Below, in pieces: positions 62,357-64,000 of a stretch of 64,000 nt of DNA. The stretch lies in NCBI RefSeq assembly GCF_000225345.1, contig NC_015977.1, positions 2,401,501 through 2,465,500 of the forward strand, read 5' to 3'. The position numbers and the translations under genes were made by a program. Position 1 is the stretch's first letter. The number at the start of each line of letters is the position of its first letter. The DNA is from Roseburia hominis A2-183. GTDB lineage: Bacteria > Bacillota > Clostridia > Lachnospirales > Lachnospiraceae. A model generated the notes under the pieces. The model was not told where the DNA came from and did no database searches. It worked only from the letters and a program-made list of their open reading frames with translations.

Positions 62357-63088
62357 TTACTCGAGAATTCTTCCGTCCGTAGAGATAATGTCTACCTGCC
62401 ACGGAATCATCTTACCGCTTGCCGCGAGTGCATTTTTCACCGCCTGCTCGATTCCTCCGCAGCACGGCACTTCCATGCGAACCACGGTAATGCTCTTAAT
62501 ATCGTTCTGCGCAATGATCTGGGTCAGCTTCTCCGAATAATCCACATCGTCTAACTTCGGACATCCGATCAGCGTGATGTGATTGCGGATATATTTTTTG
62601 TGGAAATTCGCATACGCATACGCTGTACAGTCTGCAGCCACCAGAAGCTTTGCTCCGTCAAAATACGGGGCGCGCACCGGAACCAGCTTGATCTGCACCG
62701 GCCACTGTGTCAGCTCCGACGTAAGTTCTGCCGCACTCTCTTCTGCGGCGGTCGGACAGACTGCCTGCTGCTCATGGCGGATCGTCTTCGCCTGGGTTCC
62801 CGGACATCCGCACGGAAGCGGCTGTGACGCTATCGCCTGCTGCGCTGCTTTCTTTCTCTTATTCTCCTCAACTGCCGCAGCATCATAAGCCGCCGCCTCA
62901 CGCTCCACAAAATGAATCGCATCCATCGGACAGGTCGGCAGACAGTCGCCAAGTCCGTCGCAGTAATCGTCCCGCATCAGCTTGGCCTTGCCGTTTACAA
63001 TACTGATGGCTCCCTCGTGGCAGGCGTTTGCACATGCTCCGCAGCCGTTGCACTTTTCTTCCTCAATCTCAATGACTCTTCGTAACAT
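62357..63088 (-). CDS. 4Fe-4S ferredoxin-type iron-sulfur protein
   Basis: 243 residues. Two [4Fe-4S] motifs occupy the N-terminus (CNGCGACANACHEG and CDGLGDCLPTCPMDAI). After an Ala-rich spacer with CGCPGT comes a ~130-residue domain with Cys in AADCTAYAYANF, LIGCPKLDD and EVPCCGGIEQAV. I recall this layout in Clostridia proteins adjacent to Crp/Fnr regulators in hybrid-cluster-protein regulons, but no hcp is seen here. Start after GGAGG. Confidence 0.82.
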   Translation of the reverse strand: MLRRVIEIEEEKCNGCGACANACHEGAISIVNGKAKLMRDDYCDGLGDCLPTCPMDAIHFVEREAAAYDAAAVEENKRKKAAQQAIASQPLPCGCPGTQAKTIRHEQQAVCPTAAEESAAELTSELTQWPVQIKLVPVRAPYFDGAKLLVAADCTAYAYANFHKKYIRNHITLIGCPKLDDVDYSEKLTQIIAQNDIKSITVVRMEVPCCGGIEQAVKNALAASGKMIPWQVDIISTDGRILE

Positions 63089-63133
63089 CATATCCTCCAT
63101 TCTAACTCCGGCACGCATGCCGGAAATTCTCTC

Positions 63134-63192
63134 TTGACTTTTCTTCCACAGGATACTACAATAGCGTCAACATTTCTGTTGTTTTTACAACA
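63134..63192 (+). promoter_or_regulatory. crp/fnr-type promoter with downstream perfect operator
   Basis: TTGACT (63134-63139) and TACAAT (63157-63162) are 17 bases apart. About 8 bases after the expected start is TGTTGTTTTTACAACA (63177-63192), a perfect 6-bp inverted repeat typical of Crp/Fnr sites. Placement suggests repression of this gene and possible control of the divergent ferredoxin gene. Confidence 0.7.
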
Positions 63193-63215
63193 AAAAGTCG
63201 AAAGGACGAAAAATA

Positions 63216-63896
63216 ATGCAAACTTTCCAAGGATACGATGCCCTCTTGCAGGCCTCTCCCGTTTTTTATGATATTGCACCCGAAGAAATCCATGCCATGC
63301 TCGACTGTCTGTCGGCAAAGACCCTCTCCTATCCAAAGGGCAGCTTTCTCTTTCACTACGGCGACCATCTGGATTCTCTCGGTCTTGTGGTAGAAGGATG
63401 TGTGGATGTCATGAAGGAGGATTTCTGGGGCAACACAAATCTGATGACCCGCTGCCGCCCCGGAGACATCTTCGGAGAATCTTATGCCATCCGTACAAAC
63501 TGTGCGCTGGAAGTCAGCCTCTACGCCGAGCAGAATTCCACTGTGCTCTACTTAAACGTCTCAAAAATGATGACGCTCTGCTCCCGCGCATGTGAATTCC
63601 ACAACCAGCTCACAAGAAATCTGCTCTCCGTTCTCGCCGAGCGCAATTTCCAGCTCGGACAGAAATTAGAGCACATGACCAAGCGGACCACCCGTGAAAA
63701 GCTTCTCTCCTATCTGTCGAGCGAGGCGCGCAGATCCGGAAGTTCGTCTTTTGATATTCCCTTTAACAGACAACAGCTCGCCGACTATCTCTCCGTAGAC
63801 CGGAGCGCCATGTCGAACGAGCTGTGTCATCTAAGAGACGAGGGTCTCATTTCTTTTCAGAAGAACCACTTCACGGTGCAATTCCCTTCGTCTTGA
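63216..63896 (+). CDS. Crp/Fnr-family transcriptional regulator
   Basis: 226 residues. An N-terminal cyclic-nucleotide-binding-type barrel (FLFHYGDHLDSLGLVVEGCVDV; RPGDIFGESYAI) and a C-terminal winged helix (FNRQQLADYLSVDRSAMSNELCHLRDEGLI). No N-terminal Cys cluster as in FNR, although scattered Cys are present. It is divergent from the Fe-S protein with a matching palindrome between them, so autoregulation and control of that gene are likely. Confidence 0.92.
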   Translation: MQTFQGYDALLQASPVFYDIAPEEIHAMLDCLSAKTLSYPKGSFLFHYGDHLDSLGLVVEGCVDVMKEDFWGNTNLMTRCRPGDIFGESYAIRTNCALEVSLYAEQNSTVLYLNVSKMMTLCSRACEFHNQLTRNLLSVLAERNFQLGQKLEHMTKRTTREKLLSYLSSEARRSGSSSFDIPFNRQQLADYLSVDRSAMSNELCHLRDEGLISFQKNHFTVQFPSS

Positions 63897-63999
63897 GGAA
63901 ATCCACCCAGATTCCGTATTTCGAGCCGTACAGATGCAGATTGTCAAACGTGAGATCCGCTCTTAAGTTTCCGTCTGCATCACATACGACATCATTCAC
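63871..63999 (-). CDS. C-terminal fragment of a probable SGNH/GDSL hydrolase
   Basis: Frame enters from the right edge and stops at 63871, overlapping the end of the crp-type gene by 26 bases (convergent). The visible end reads DLTFDNLHLYGSKYGIWVDF, resembling the Asp-x-x-His catalytic region of GDSL-like esterases (DNLHL). Only 43 codons are seen, so the call is tentative. Confidence 0.5.
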   Translation of the reverse strand: MNDVVCDADGNLRADLTFDNLHLYGSKYGIWVDFLKTKGIAP

Positions 64000-64000
64000 A

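Overview
This window comes from a Firmicutes chromosome, most likely a motile Lachnospiraceae (Roseburia-like) gut anaerobe. The evidence is the Clostridia-type gene order (cysE-cysS-mrnC-rlmB-sigH; secG-rnr-smpB-ssrA), sporulation sigma-H, chemotaxis genes (cheV, an MCP), a FliD-like flagellar protein, an acyl-CoA dehydratase activase, B12-dependent MetH and AsnA. The genus is an inference. Most genes are on the minus strand.

Layout. 1-1.97 kb: the end of an integrated conjugative or mobilisable element (large serine recombinase) abutting an rrf2/cymR-type regulator. 2.5-3.05 kb: the first copy of a ~515-bp non-coding long-hairpin element. 3.1-17.1 kb: meso-DAP cell-wall genes (murE, dapF), a trans-sulfuration enzyme with a divergent AraC regulator, a CBS-type Mn pyrophosphatase, a coiled-coil membrane protein, MATE, a DNA glycosylase, a solute-binding lipoprotein paired with an MCP, and asnA. 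17.1-17.6 kb: the second hairpin copy. 17.7-25.6 kb: a giant dehydratase activase with a palindromic operator, an S1-domain protein and an OmpR-type two-component system. 25.8 kb: tRNA-Thr. 26.5-35.5 kb: a repeat-rich PIN protein, thiC behind a TPP riboswitch, sigH-rlmB-mrnC, cysS-cysE behind a T-box, ispF, and tRNA-Met and tRNA-Val. 35.7-50.7 kb: metH, a HAD phosphatase, mnmA, a FliD-like protein, a CBS/ACT protein, ung, hisF/hisH, an acidic membrane protein, cheV, a lipoprotein and a second two-component system.

50.74 to ~57.4 kb is a compact AT-rich integrated mobilisable element. It carries a serine recombinase, a MobV-like relaxase that is frameshifted at an A9 run, a hairpin-rich candidate oriT, a small coiled-coil protein, a Rep with an HUH nuclease plus a P-loop (SF3-like) helicase (pCRESS-like), a double-HTH regulator, a DJ-1/PfpI-like cargo gene and clustered repeats. 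It sits next to ssrA. 57.5-64 kb holds ssrA, smpB, rnr, secG, eno, a ferredoxin-type protein, a divergent Crp/Fnr regulator and the tail of a probable GDSL hydrolase.

Most notable are: (i) two long-hairpin elements whose stems change in matched pairs while their internal loops stay the same; (ii) an intrinsic terminator lying upstream of the stop codon of the element recombinase, which would make a non-stop mRNA close to the tmRNA locus; (iii) the pCRESS-like element with its frameshifted relaxase. All calls were made by reading the sequence; no database searches were run.
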